From Candidatus Flexifilum breve (lineage in GTDB: Bacteria > Chloroflexota > Anaerolineae > Aggregatilineales > Phototrophicaceae): a stretch of DNA of 64,000 bases. Below, in pieces: positions 32,712-42,063 of the stretch. The notes under the pieces are model-generated. The model saw nothing but the letters and a program-made list of their open reading frames with translations, made no database searches and had not been told where the DNA came from. How positions within the stretch are numbered: the stretch's first letter is position 1; each line of letters begins with the position of its first letter. A program made the translations under genes and the position numbers. The stretch spans positions 682,001 to 746,000 of the forward strand of contig JADKGC010000002.1 of the NCBI GenBank assembly GCA_016717205.1, read 5' to 3'.

Positions 32712-35261
32712 CTACCGGATGGTGATGCGACTGCCGTCCCGCGTCTTTTCGACCGCGATATGCACCGGAAATTGATCGCGCAGTTCTTCGATGTGCGTCA
32801 CCACGAGGATGAGCGCGAATTCATCCTGCACGGCGGTAATTGCCTCCACGAGCTTGTTGCGCCCTTCGTCGTCCTGCGTGCCGAACCCCTCGTCGATGAA
32901 CAGCGTGCGCAGATGCGCCCCCGCCCGCCGCGCCAGCATCTGCGAGAGCGCGACGCGGATCGCAAAGTTGATGCGGAACGCCTCGCCGCCGCTGAACATC
33001 TCATAGGCGCGCGTGCCAAGTTCGTCGGCGATTTGAATGTCGAGCGTTTCGATCACGCCGCCGTCTTTGCGTTCGCGCTGCGTGGACATGGACAAATTCA
33101 TGCGCCCGTCGGTCATGCGGGCGAGCAGGCGATTGGCCGTCACTTCGAGTTCGGGGATGGCCGTCTCGATGATCATGGCGGGGATGCCGTTCTTGCCGAA
33201 CGCCTGCTTGAGTTCATCGTAGAGCGCGCGTTCTTCGCGGCGGGCGGCGAGGCGCGTTTCGAGATCGGCTTTGCGGGCACGCAGATCGTCCAACGCGAGC
33301 AAGTCCTGCCGCGCGCTAACCAGCTTGTCATAAGCGTTACGTTCGGCGAGGCGCAGTTGGCGCACTTCGAGATCGCGCTGCTGGTGCTCTTTGACGAGCG
33401 CTTCCAGCCCGCCGATCTGCTTGAGCAGATCGGCCTGCGCCGCCGACTCGGTCGCCTGCGCTTCTTTGAGGCGTTCGCGCCGCAATTCGGTGCCTTCCAG
33501 CCCCGAGCGCAGATCCGGCAGAGCGGCGAGCGCCACTTCGAGCTCTTTCTGGCGCGCTTCGTAGGCACTGTAGGTCTGCAATTTGCGCTGAATTTCGTCG
33601 TGCGCGCCGCTGTCATAGCCGAGCGCGTCCCGTTCAGCGGTCAGATCGAGCAACTGCGCGCGGATTTCGCCCGCGAACTGCTCGCCGTTGAGCTGACCGA
33701 GCGCCGCGTTAAGTTCCGCCTGCACCTGATCAAGCTGAAGCGCGGCCTCGTGCGCCTTCTCGACGCCCGCCGCCAGCGCGCCCGCCTGCTTTTCGAGCTG
33801 CGTCATGCGCTTGATTTCCAGACCCATCTCCTGCAAGCGCCCGGAACTCCTGGCAAGTACCCCGCTCATGTCTTCGATGCGCGTTTTGCTGGCGCGGAAG
33901 CGGTCGCCCATGGTTTTGCCGTCCGCTTCGATCTCCGCGATCAGGTCGTCACGCTGGGCTTCGCTCAACGGTTGGCCGCACACCGGGCAGACCGCGCCAT
34001 CGGCGGTGCGCAGGCGGTTGCGCCGTTCCGCCAGCTTATCCATCTCGGCTTTGAGCGCGTTGTTCTCGGCGGTGAGTTCGGAGCGGGTGCGCTCCATGTC
34101 GACGACTTCCGCCTGATAGGCCTCGCGTGCGCCTTCGAGTTCCTGCAGCCCGGCGATCTCCGTTTGCAGCTTGAGCAGATCGTCGGTCTTGGCCGCCTTG
34201 ATGACCTTCTCCAGATTTTTGACATCGGCCTCATAGCCGCTGATGACCTGCTTGAGTTCCGTCCGCGCCGCGTCGAGCTGGCGGTCGAGGCCGTGCCGCC
34301 GCGTTTCGAGGTCGCTCCACTGGCGCAGCTTGTCGGCCAGTTCATCCCCGGCGGCGCGCGCGGTTTGCAGTTCGAGGTAGCCCGCTTCGATGGCGCCCTG
34401 CTCCGCGATGATCGTTTCGTAGCTCTGGATGCGCGCCACCTGCCGCGTGATTTCGGCGTCGGCCTGTGCGAGGTCGGCGCTGATCTGCCGGAGGCGCGTT
34501 TCCAGCGCGGCGGCTTGATCGCGGGCGGTGCGCAGCGCGGCGGGCGCGTGCTCGACTTCTTTCAGGCGCGCTTCCGCATCAACGAGGCGCACTTCGGCGT
34601 CGTGCTGCGCGGCTTCGGCTTCCGCCAAGGCGGTGCGGAGCTGCGACTCGTTGGCGAGATCGGCGATGATCTCCTTGATGCGCAGGTCAATGCTGCTGAT
34701 GTCTTTTTCGAGCGTGTCGATCTGCTCTTTGGCGGCTTTTTCGTACTCGCCGAAGCGGTTGAGGTTGAGGATTTCCGCCAGCATCTTCTTGCGTTCACCC
34801 GGCGGCTTGAGCGTGAACGAATCCGCTTTGCCCTGCTGGATGAAGGCTGAATCGACGAAGGTGTCGTAGCCGATCTTGATGATCTCGTCGATTTTGGCCT
34901 GCGTCGCGCGGATGCTGCCCTGATTCATATTGTTGCGCGTGCCATCGGCGTTGAGCGAGAACAACTCCAGCGACCCGGTGCTGGTTTTGCGCGCGCGCCG
35001 CCGCACCACCTGATAGATGATGCCTTCCTGCTCAAAGTCGAGCTGGATGTACATGTCGCCCTGACCCTGATGGATCAACTCTTCGCCAGACGCGCCCGCG
35101 CGCGCTTTGCCCCACAGCGCGTAGGTCATGGCGTCGAGCAGCGACGACTTGCCCGCGCCGTTCATCCCCGTGAGGCAGGCGAGGTGCACGCCGTCAAAGC
35201 GAATGACATCCGGCGAGCGGTAGGCGAGAAAGTTTTTGATTTCGAGCTTGATGGGCAGCAT
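32712..35261 (-). CDS. sbcC: SbcC/Rad50-like SMC ATPase
   Basis: 849 aa. Walker A LTGMNGAGKSSLLDAMTYALWG is at about residues 30-50. Long coiled-coil arms flank a zinc hook CPVCGQPLSEAQRDDL near the middle. The C-terminal half-site has FSGGEAFRINFAIRVALS (signature) and TLFIDEGFGTQDDEG (Walker B). This is the DNA-end-processing ATPase that works with the SbcD/Mre11 nuclease. No sbcD gene is in the window, whereas the two are usually adjacent. The protein is shorter than E. coli SbcC, within the Gram-positive/Chloroflexota range. The VapBC pair follows 39 bp downstream. Confidence 0.92.
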   Translation of the reverse strand: MLPIKLEIKNFLAYRSPDVIRFDGVHLACLTGMNGAGKSSLLDAMTYALWGKARAGASGEELIHQGQGDMYIQLDFEQEGIIYQVVRRRARKTSTGSLELFSLNADGTRNNMNQGSIRATQAKIDEIIKIGYDTFVDSAFIQQGKADSFTLKPPGERKKMLAEILNLNRFGEYEKAAKEQIDTLEKDISSIDLRIKEIIADLANESQLRTALAEAEAAQHDAEVRLVDAEARLKEVEHAPAALRTARDQAAALETRLRQISADLAQADAEITRQVARIQSYETIIAEQGAIEAGYLELQTARAAGDELADKLRQWSDLETRRHGLDRQLDAARTELKQVISGYEADVKNLEKVIKAAKTDDLLKLQTEIAGLQELEGAREAYQAEVVDMERTRSELTAENNALKAEMDKLAERRNRLRTADGAVCPVCGQPLSEAQRDDLIAEIEADGKTMGDRFRASKTRIEDMSGVLARSSGRLQEMGLEIKRMTQLEKQAGALAAGVEKAHEAALQLDQVQAELNAALGQLNGEQFAGEIRAQLLDLTAERDALGYDSGAHDEIQRKLQTYSAYEARQKELEVALAALPDLRSGLEGTELRRERLKEAQATESAAQADLLKQIGGLEALVKEHQQRDLEVRQLRLAERNAYDKLVSARQDLLALDDLRARKADLETRLAARREERALYDELKQAFGKNGIPAMIIETAIPELEVTANRLLARMTDGRMNLSMSTQRERKDGGVIETLDIQIADELGTRAYEMFSGGEAFRINFAIRVALSQMLARRAGAHLRTLFIDEGFGTQDDEGRNKLVEAITAVQDEFALILVVTHIEELRDQFPVHIAVEKTRDGSRITIR

Positions 35262-35387
35262 ATTTCACGTCGTCAGGTAAACCTTTAGATTAGCTTATGA
35301 TAGCACAGATGGGCGGGGATTGCCCCTGAGGACAACCGCATTCGGTGTAGAATAGAAGCGGATAGTCAGGCGAAAGGATGATCAAGC

Positions 35388-35582
35388 ATGTTGTCAGACA
35401 CGCTGCGAACCGAACTGCGCCGGTTGAATCGAGCCGAAAAGCTAGAAGCCATGCAGGTGCTGATCGCCGAGTTGGCGCTGGCTGAAGGTGTGAATCTGGT
35501 TTCTGGAGCCACCTACGAACTGCTGACACCCTACGGTAATGAAGCGGCGGCGCAGGTCTTGCAGGATGTACAGAACAACTAG
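35388..35582 (+). CDS. Hypothetical 64-residue protein
   Basis: Helical, charged N-terminus (LRTELRRLNRAEKLEAMQVLIAEL) followed by GATYELLTPYGNEAAAQVL. GAAAGG lies about 9 nt before the ATG. The shape is antitoxin-like but no toxin follows; only repeats lie downstream. Divergent from sbcC. Reality as a gene is likely but not certain. Confidence 0.5.
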   Translation: MLSDTLRTELRRLNRAEKLEAMQVLIAELALAEGVNLVSGATYELLTPYGNEAAAQVLQDVQNN

Positions 35583-35624
35583 ATAACAGAAATCGTCCTG
35601 CACAGCTCGGATTTAAGCGTGTTT

Positions 35625-35785
35625 AAACCAGCCTCACCCTAAATCCCTCTCCCAAGGGAGAGGGACTTGATCGCCGGGCGGGGGTAAAGATCAGCCTCAC
35701 CTAAATCCCGCTCCTAAAGGAGAGGGACTTGACTCCCCTCTCCCTTGGGAGAGGGGCTGGGGGTGAGGCGAAAACATAGGAGCTG
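35625..35785. repeat. GC-A repeats
   Basis: Three GC-A units in tandem and inverted order (CCTCACC ... CCTCTCC ... GGAGAGGG; final CCCCTCTCCC ... GGGAGAGGGG with TGGGGGTGAGG). They directly precede the ribosome site of the DUF559 gene. Confidence 0.75.
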
Positions 35786-35787
35786 CC

Positions 35788-36183
35788 ATGTCAGACGATA
35801 AAGCGAAAAACCTTACGGTTGCTCAAGGTCACTGGGACAAGCTTAAGCCGCTGGCGCGCGAGATGCGCCATGTTCCCACACCCGCCGAAGAGCAGCTCTG
35901 GCAAGCCATTCGCAACCGCCGCTTGAACGGCGCGAAATTCCGCCGTCAGCATGCCATTGACGCTTTCATTGTCGATTTTGTGTGCATCGAACACAGCTTG
36001 ATTATTGAAGTGGACGGCACGATCCACGAGCATGCTGATCAGCAATTGTACGACGCAGATAGACAAGCACGACTTGAAGGGCTTGGTTTTCGCATGCTGC
36101 GCTTCACGAACGGGGATGTTGTCCGCTCACTACCTGCCGTTCTAGAAGTGATTGGCGAGGCACTCAATCACGCCTCGCCTTAA
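35788..36183 (+). CDS. DUF559 (Vsr/restriction endonuclease-like) protein
   Basis: 131 aa. REMRHVPTPAEEQLWQAIRNRRLNGAKFRRQHAID and FIVDFVCIEHSLIIEVDG are the DUF559 core: Asp in VDF and Glu in IEVDG match the PD-(D/E)xK-like active site of Vsr-type endonucleases. The C-terminus GLGFRMLRFTNGDVVRSLPAVLEVI is also typical. AGGAGCTGCC lies before the ATG. These proteins are widespread single-gene putative nucleases of unknown role, often scattered among repeats, as here. Confidence 0.9.
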   Translation: MSDDKAKNLTVAQGHWDKLKPLAREMRHVPTPAEEQLWQAIRNRRLNGAKFRRQHAIDAFIVDFVCIEHSLIIEVDGTIHEHADQQLYDADRQARLEGLGFRMLRFTNGDVVRSLPAVLEVIGEALNHASP

Positions 36184-36224
36184 TCCAAACCTCACCCTAA
36201 ATCCCTCTCCTAAAGGAGAGGGAC

Positions 36225-37130
36225 TTAGACGCTCGCCGCGCGCAGATAGTGCGCCCAGTAGCCTTGATACGCGCCATAGTGGGCGGCAAGCTGACGTGTG
36301 ATCGCCTCATCGCGGGGGACGCTGTAGCGCCGCGCCACCTGTTCCATGAGCCGCCATTCGGGCGCGTCGAGACGGTCCAGCCGACCGAGGGCGCGGATCA
36401 GAATGAAGGACGAACCCCACGCGCCGATCCCCTTGATCGTCAGCAGCCACGCTTTGACCTCGTCGTAATCGGCTGCCAGCAACCACGCCGGGTCGACGGT
36501 GGCGAAGGCACGCGACGCCGACTGGATGAACTCGGCACGACGCATCAGCCCGACGACCTGCTCCAAGTCGCTGATGCTCGCGCCGAGCACATCGTGCGCT
36601 TCGGGGAAGGCCGCGTAACGCCGTCCGTCCACTTCGATTGCATCACCGTATGCCGCGATAAAGCGATCTTTGATCTGCTTGGCCTGCGGCATGCCCGTAC
36701 GTGTGCTCATGATCGCCCACGCGGCGTTCTCGTAGGGGGTCAAAAACTTGACCTGATGATAGCCGTGCATCTGCTGGATGACCGGGGCGAACGCCGGATC
36801 AGCCTGCCCAAGGGCGTAGAACGGCGCGAGATCGTCGCCGATGCTCAGGAAGAAGCCGATGCGCTGACTCAGCCTGGCGACGAGATCGGCGGGCAGCGGA
36901 TCAGTCGAGAACAGTTCGACCGCAAGCCGCGGAGCAGCGATGGTCCCGGTCGAGCGCACGCGAAACACCACCGTCACGCCGTCGAGGCGCGTCGCTTTGG
37001 TGATCTGCATCCGGTCGAGGTTTTGCTCACCCGCGGCGGGCATGAATTCGCCCAAGAAGGCGACCGATTTGGCGAAATCGAAGGGTGCGGCGGGGAACAA
37101 TTCGACGGTGGTCGTATGCAGGTTCGGCAT
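36225..37130 (-). CDS. AlkA-like HhH-GPD DNA glycosylase family protein
   Basis: 301 aa. A C-terminal helix-hairpin-helix LLTIKGIGAWGSSFILIRALG and the preceding helices fit 3-methyladenine DNA glycosylase II; the N-terminal part (about 1-110) fits the AlkA beta domain. In AlkA the catalytic Asp is the second D of a PADD-like motif a few residues after the HhH; here the aligned segment reads LDAPEWRLM, so it appears to be Glu. Activity on alkylated DNA is therefore uncertain. A GC-A repeat abuts the 3' end. Cytoplasmic. Confidence 0.78.
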   Translation of the reverse strand: MPNLHTTTVELFPAAPFDFAKSVAFLGEFMPAAGEQNLDRMQITKATRLDGVTVVFRVRSTGTIAAPRLAVELFSTDPLPADLVARLSQRIGFFLSIGDDLAPFYALGQADPAFAPVIQQMHGYHQVKFLTPYENAAWAIMSTRTGMPQAKQIKDRFIAAYGDAIEVDGRRYAAFPEAHDVLGASISDLEQVVGLMRRAEFIQSASRAFATVDPAWLLAADYDEVKAWLLTIKGIGAWGSSFILIRALGRLDRLDAPEWRLMEQVARRYSVPRDEAITRQLAAHYGAYQGYWAHYLRAASV

Positions 37131-37230
37131 GGAGTCACTCCCTCAACAAATGGAATTGTTTCCACAATAGCATAGTCGAGTGACAACCCTATGTCAGCAG
37201 GGGAATGAAGCTAGTTTCCGATAGAATCAA

Positions 37231-37386
37231 CCGCGTAGGGACGCCCTGTGGGGCGTCCGGTTGGCGACGGGGCGGACGATGGGCCGACCCGCGTCTCTGT
37301 CAATGAAGGGTGCGGGCAGAGAGCACGGGGCGGGCATCAACCTTGATGAGGTGTCCCGATTCAGCCTGACGCGCCGCAGCGCGTCC
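37231..37386. repeat. P20 unit and a P20-like half
   Basis: GTAG followed by core 37239-37258 (GACGCCC arms), and near 37367-37388 a sequence GACGCGCCGCAGCGCGTCCC then TACG at the GAF gene's 3' end. The second lies against the stop codon of the minus-strand GAF gene. Confidence 0.65.
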
Positions 37387-37881
37387 CTACGCGGCGAGGA
37401 TCTGGCGCTGAGCGAGCAGTGAGGCGACCACGGTGCCCAGCAGTTCAAGTTGGGCTTTGTCTTCCGGCGTGAACAGCGCCCCGCGCGACCGCGGCGCGGT
37501 GAAGTTCAGTGTGCCGTACAGCTCGCCGTTGACGATCAGCGGCGTGCCGAAATACGTTTCCACGCCCAATTCCCGGTAGCACGGGTGCGCGCGGTGCGCC
37601 GATTCGAGCATGTTGTCGATGGCGAGCGTATAGCGCAGCTTGAGCGTGATGTCGCAGTACGTGCGCGACAAGGTCATCACCGTGCCCGGCTTGAGCGGCA
37701 CGCTGCTCGGAGCAACGTACTCCATCACCAACTCGCGCCCAAGGTGGCGGCTGATCGTCGCCTGAGTCAAGCCAAAGGTGTCGATGCCGAGCTGCAGCAG
37801 CGTCTGGATTTTGTCATCAATGGAGAAGCTCGGATTGAGGGCAAGCGCTTCGAGATAGGCGGCGGCGAAGGCAGTCGACAT
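37387..37881 (-). CDS. Stand-alone GAF-domain protein
   Basis: 164 aa forming essentially one GAF domain: KIQTLLQLGIDTFGLTQATISRHLG, CYRELGVETYFGTPLIVNGELYGTLNF and FTPEDKAQLELLGTVVASLL. GAF domains bind small ligands or cofactors; no output domain is attached. It may act as a free methionine sulfoxide reductase-like or sensor protein, but the catalytic Cys pattern of the former is not evident. Isolated between repeats. Confidence 0.82.
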   Translation of the reverse strand: MSTAFAAAYLEALALNPSFSIDDKIQTLLQLGIDTFGLTQATISRHLGRELVMEYVAPSSVPLKPGTVMTLSRTYCDITLKLRYTLAIDNMLESAHRAHPCYRELGVETYFGTPLIVNGELYGTLNFTAPRSRGALFTPEDKAQLELLGTVVASLLAQRQILAA

Positions 37882-38487
37882 TGGGTAGCTCCATGAAGGT
37901 GACGGCGATGGTGTCGCCTTGTAATATACAGGCGATTGGCGTGCCCGACATCCACCAGCCGAACAACCCGAATGGCTAGATTTTTCTGGCCGAATGGGTA
38001 GGTACGGCTAATGCAGTTTAAGAAAAAGTCACGGATAACCTCTCACCCCTCTCCCACGCAAGCGGGGAGAGGGGAGAAAAGCTGCTCTTGCTGGCTGCGC
38101 GTTTCTTTCGCCAAAACCCCTGTAGGGACGAGGCATGCCCCGTCCTGTTTTTCTCTGGATTGGACGAAAAGCCTGCCATCCGTGAAAGCAAAAGAAGGTT
38201 TTAGCCAATAGGGTGACGGTTGTTTTGGCAAAGGAGGACGAGGCATGCCTCGTCCCTACAATTGAAAACCTACCCCTGTTATGGCCGGGGTGGGGTTAGA
38301 ACTCCGTGTGCATAAGTTAAACTGTATAAGGAGAGGGACTTGACGCAGCGGAGGGAGGGGCGGGGGGTGAGGTTAAAGACGAACCTGACCCTAAATCCCG
38401 CAAAAGCGCGCCTCACCCTAAATCCCTCTCCCAAGGGAGAGGGACTTGATAGCCGGGGTTGGGGGTGAGGCGCGTTATCTGGCGTCC
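37882..38487. repeat. Gene-free region with GC-A units and a P20 pair
   Basis: 606 bp. GC-A inverted repeat at about 38042-38075; P20 core 38126-38145 after GTAG and core 38236-38255 before CTAC, 90 bp apart in inverted orientation; the outer phrase GAAAACCTACCCCTG matches one end of the 50183-50412 element. More GC-A units at 38330-38470. No gene is seen. Confidence 0.72.
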
Positions 38488-39405
38488 TCAGTTCAACTCC
38501 AGATTGACGGACTCGCGGCGGGTGGGGAGGTCTTCGCCCGGCAGCGCGGCGTAGTAGTGCGGCGGCGCGTAATCTTTGGTGAACAGGCTGCTGACGAAAT
38601 GCTGCCCGCGGTTATCAATGGCGTACAGCGTGATCCCCTTGGTGAAGTCGCGCAGATAGCTGAGGTCGGCCATCGCCGTGCGCGCGGCTTCCTCGACCGA
38701 CTGTCCCATCTGCAGGTAGGCGACGACGGCGCGCGCCAGCCCGCTACGGATAGCGATCTCGCCCATGCCGGTACAGGCCGCCGCGCCATAACGGTTGTCG
38801 GCGTAGAAGCCTGCCCCAGCGATCGGCGTGTCGCCGAGCCGACCGGGATACTTCCACGCCCACCCGCTCGTGCTGGTCGCCACGGCGATGTCACCGTTGG
38901 CATCCTGCGCGAGATAGACGGTCGTCCCACCGGACTTGCGCGGGTCGCGCCCGTGGTAGACCGCGTCGATCAAGTTGTCGCCGCGCTGCGGATCAAAGTT
39001 GTGCTCGGCGCACCACGCGATCCACTTGTCGCGCATCGCATCGGTGAGCAGTTCGCCCCGCTCCGCGCCGATTTCAGCGGCAAAACGCGCCGCGCCAGCA
39101 CCGACCAGCAGCACATGCGGCAGGCGTTCGCGCACGGCATAGGCGACGCTGACCGGATGGATGAAGCCGGTCAGCGCGCCGACCGCGCCGCTGGAACGGT
39201 CGCGCCCATCCATCACCCCGGCGTCGACTTCCACTACGCCGAGCGCGTTGGGGAAGCCGCCCACGCCCACCGACCAGTCGGCGAGATTTGCCTCGACAGC
39301 GCGGATGCCCTGCTCCAGCGCTTCCAAGGCCGATTTGCCCGCTTGCAGCAGCCGCCAAGTGAGCGCCGTGCCGCTGTTTTCAAAATCCCCCGCCACGAGA
39401 ATCAT
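38488..39405 (-). CDS. Isoaspartyl peptidase/glycosylasparaginase family hydrolase
   Basis: 305 aa from ATG 39405, with AAAAGG 9 nt upstream; a longer frame to 39456 lacks family similarity. It is an Ntn hydrolase expected to cut itself before Thr161 in SGGTTVYLAQD, followed by the family segment TSTSGWAWKYPGRLGDTPIAGAGFYAD and AACTGMGE. The N-terminal GTALTWRLLQAGKSALEALEQGIRAVE is typical. It hydrolyses beta-aspartyl or N-glycosyl-asparagine bonds. No signal peptide, so probably cytoplasmic. Monocistronic. Confidence 0.88.
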   Translation of the reverse strand: MILVAGDFENSGTALTWRLLQAGKSALEALEQGIRAVEANLADWSVGVGGFPNALGVVEVDAGVMDGRDRSSGAVGALTGFIHPVSVAYAVRERLPHVLLVGAGAARFAAEIGAERGELLTDAMRDKWIAWCAEHNFDPQRGDNLIDAVYHGRDPRKSGGTTVYLAQDANGDIAVATSTSGWAWKYPGRLGDTPIAGAGFYADNRYGAAACTGMGEIAIRSGLARAVVAYLQMGQSVEEAARTAMADLSYLRDFTKGITLYAIDNRGQHFVSSLFTKDYAPPHYYAALPGEDLPTRRESVNLELN

Positions 39406-39618
39406 CGTCAATATCCTTTTCAGAGTGCCTAGATGTAACGGATGCGCCTCTGACAATAACTTGTTTGCCCGGTAAATGTCACCCCCGGAGCGCGCAATCT
39501 TCTAGCACCCATAAGTAAAAGTGATACGAGAACATAAGCCATTTAGCAGATGGTAAAGCCTCACTCCGGGAATATGATTCGTGATAGAAAGTACAAACAG
39601 AGTTCGTCAGGAATTTAT

Positions 39619-41028
39619 ATGGACGCATTAACGCTGGCTCGGCTGCAATTTGGCATCACGACCGTCTATCATTTCTTCTTTGTTCCCCTCAGCATCGGCC
39701 TCTCCATCATTGTGGCGCTGATGCAAACCCAGTACACCCGCACAGGCAACGAGAAATACAAGGCCATGACCAAGTTCTGGGGCAAGCTGCTCCTGGTGAA
39801 CTTCGCCATGGGGGTGGTGACGGGGATTGTCCAGGAATTTCAGTTTGGCATGAATTGGTCAGAATATTCGCGGTTTGTCGGCGACATCTTCGGCGCACCG
39901 CTGGCGGTCGAGGCGCTGGTCGCGTTCTTCATCGAATCGACCTTCCTCGGCGTGTGGATTTTCGGTTGGGACAAGCTCGGTAAGCGCGCGCATCTGGCGG
40001 CGATCTGGCTGGTCGCCTTCGCCTCGACGCTGTCGTCGTTCTGGATTCTGGTGGCAAACTCGTTCATGCAGAATCCGGTCGGCTACCGGATTGCGGAAAG
40101 CGGCCGCGCGGAGATGACCGACTTCATCGCCGTGATCACCAACCCGAATGTGCTGCTCCAGTTCCCGCATGTGGTGCTCGGCGCGCTGACGACGGGCGGC
40201 TTCTTCGTCCTCGGCATCAGCGCCTATCATCTGCTGCGCGGACGGCATGCCAACCTCGCCATGTTCAAGACGTCGGCGCAGATCGGTATGGTGATCGGCG
40301 CGGTGGCCGTGCTGGCGACGATGGGCTTTGGACACGCGCAGGGTCAGCGGATGGCGGATACGCAGCCGATGAAGCTCGCCGCCGCCGAAGGGCTGTGGGA
40401 AAGTGAAGATCCCGCCGGGTTGTCGATGTTCCAGATCGGCAATGAAGCTGAACGCACGTCGGTGGTCAATATTCGTATCCCATCGCTGTTGAGTTTCCTG
40501 TCGTATAACACCACCGATGGCTTAGTCCACGGCATCAATGACCTGCAGGCGGAATATGAACAGCAGTACGGTCCCGGCGACTATGCACCGCCCGCCATCT
40601 GGTTGACCTATTGGAGCTTCCGGGCGATGGTCGGCGCGGGCGCGCTGATGTTCGTGCTCGCCGTGCTCGGCATCGTCTTCGCGCGCAGTAATCGCCTGTC
40701 CACGAGCAAGTGGCTGCTGCGGCTGCTGGTGCTGGCGCTCTTCCTGCCCTACCTCGCCAATTCGACCGGGTGGATGCTGACCGAAGTTGGCCGCCAACCG
40801 TGGATCGTGCAGGGCTTGATGACGATTGATCAGGCGGTGTCACCCAACGTCACCCCGGCGATGCTGGCGATTTCGCTGGTCGGCTTCACGCTAATCTACG
40901 GCCTGCTCATGGTCGCGGACGTGTATCTGCTGCAAAAGTTCGCCCGCGACAAGGACAACGAAGGCCCGGCGCCGCAGACTGCACCCAAGACCGATCAATC
41001 CAAGACTGCGCTCAAGGGCGCGTACTAA
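39619..41028 (+). CDS. cydA: Cytochrome bd oxidase subunit I
   Basis: 469 aa polytopic membrane protein. Start ATG 39619 with AGGA 8 nt upstream; the longer frame to 39550 adds a polar tail not found in the family. TTVYHFFFVPLSIG carries the His18 haem ligand equivalent, and QFPHVVLGALTTGGF and GHAQGQRM are further CydA segments. GRQPWIVQG is the conserved late motif. The quinol-binding Q-loop is short, as in the S-type CydA of Gram-positives and Chloroflexota. It oxidises quinol and reduces oxygen to water with high affinity. cydB follows after 9 bp. Confidence 0.95.
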   Translation: MDALTLARLQFGITTVYHFFFVPLSIGLSIIVALMQTQYTRTGNEKYKAMTKFWGKLLLVNFAMGVVTGIVQEFQFGMNWSEYSRFVGDIFGAPLAVEALVAFFIESTFLGVWIFGWDKLGKRAHLAAIWLVAFASTLSSFWILVANSFMQNPVGYRIAESGRAEMTDFIAVITNPNVLLQFPHVVLGALTTGGFFVLGISAYHLLRGRHANLAMFKTSAQIGMVIGAVAVLATMGFGHAQGQRMADTQPMKLAAAEGLWESEDPAGLSMFQIGNEAERTSVVNIRIPSLLSFLSYNTTDGLVHGINDLQAEYEQQYGPGDYAPPAIWLTYWSFRAMVGAGALMFVLAVLGIVFARSNRLSTSKWLLRLLVLALFLPYLANSTGWMLTEVGRQPWIVQGLMTIDQAVSPNVTPAMLAISLVGFTLIYGLLMVADVYLLQKFARDKDNEGPAPQTAPKTDQSKTALKGAY

Positions 41029-41037
41029 CGGAGGCTC

Positions 41038-42063
41038 ATGATGGATTATCAAACGCTGCAAACCCTCTGGTTTGTGCTGATCGCGGTGCTGTTCACCGGG
41101 TTCTTCCTGCTCGAAGGCTATGATTACGGTGTGGGCGTGCTCCTGCCGTTTGTCGCCAAGAATGACGCCGAACGGCGGACAGTCATCAATGCGATTGGCC
41201 CGTTCTGGGATGGCAACGAGGTATGGCTGCTCACGGCGGGCGGCGCGATGTTCGCGGCCTTCCCCAACTGGTACGCGACTCTGTTCAGCGGTTTCTACCT
41301 CGCGCTGTTCCTCATCCTCGTGGCGCTGATCGCGCGCGGCGTCGCCTTCGAGTTCCGCAGCAAGGACGACAATCCGCGCTGGCGGGCGCTGTGGGATTGG
41401 GCGCTGTTCTTCGGCAGCTTCCTCCCGGCGCTGCTGTGGGGCGTGGCGGTCGGCAATTTCCTGCGCGGCGTGGCGATTGACGCCAGCATGACGTTCGTCG
41501 GCTCATTCTTCGACCTGCTCAACCCGTACGCGCTGCTCGGCGGCGTGCTCACACTGACGCTGTTCACGCTGCACGGCGCGCTGTTCCTCGAACTGAAGAC
41601 GGACGGGATCATCCGCGAACGGGTGCAGCGCTTCACCCGCGTCCTGTGGCTCCCGGTCACGGTGATCGCGCTGGCGTTCGTCGGCTACAGCGCATTGGAA
41701 ACGGATATGTTCGCGGCGCTCAACGTCGTGCAGATCCTCGGCCTGGTCGGCGCGGTCGCGGGCTTGCTGTTCACGGGCGCGATGATTTTCACCAAGCGTT
41801 ACGGGCGCGCTTTCCTCGGCACGGCCATCACGTTGATCGGCACGGTGGCGCTGGTGTTTGCGACGCTGTTCCCGCGCGTGCTGCCCTCGACGCTCGGCGA
41901 CGCTTTCGATCTCACCATCTACAATGCCTCTTCGAGCGAATACACCCTCGGCGTGATGACGGTGATCGCGCTGAGTCTCGTCCCGGTGGTGCTGGCGTAT
42001 CAGGCGTGGACGTACTGGGTGTTCCGCAAGCGCTTGACGACGCAAAGTCATTTCGAGTATTAA
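41038..42063 (+). CDS. cydB: Cytochrome bd oxidase subunit II
   Basis: 341 aa, eight to nine membrane helices. LFTGFFLLEGYDYGVGVLLPF and GPFWDGNEVWLLTAGGAMFAAFP are the CydB signatures. A GGAGG-like CGGAGGCTC lies just before the ATG. It forms the heterodimeric oxidase with CydA. The assembly transporter genes cydDC follow 549 bp later, with repeats in between. Confidence 0.95.
   Translation: MMDYQTLQTLWFVLIAVLFTGFFLLEGYDYGVGVLLPFVAKNDAERRTVINAIGPFWDGNEVWLLTAGGAMFAAFPNWYATLFSGFYLALFLILVALIARGVAFEFRSKDDNPRWRALWDWALFFGSFLPALLWGVAVGNFLRGVAIDASMTFVGSFFDLLNPYALLGGVLTLTLFTLHGALFLELKTDGIIRERVQRFTRVLWLPVTVIALAFVGYSALETDMFAALNVVQILGLVGAVAGLLFTGAMIFTKRYGRAFLGTAITLIGTVALVFATLFPRVLPSTLGDAFDLTIYNASSSEYTLGVMTVIALSLVPVVLAYQAWTYWVFRKRLTTQSHFEY

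Noticed and set aside
32760..34850. 696-codon plus-strand frame opposite sbcC
   Set aside because: Shadow of the coiled-coil SbcC coding strand: Phe/Leu/Arg-rich with no recognisable domain or ribosome site.
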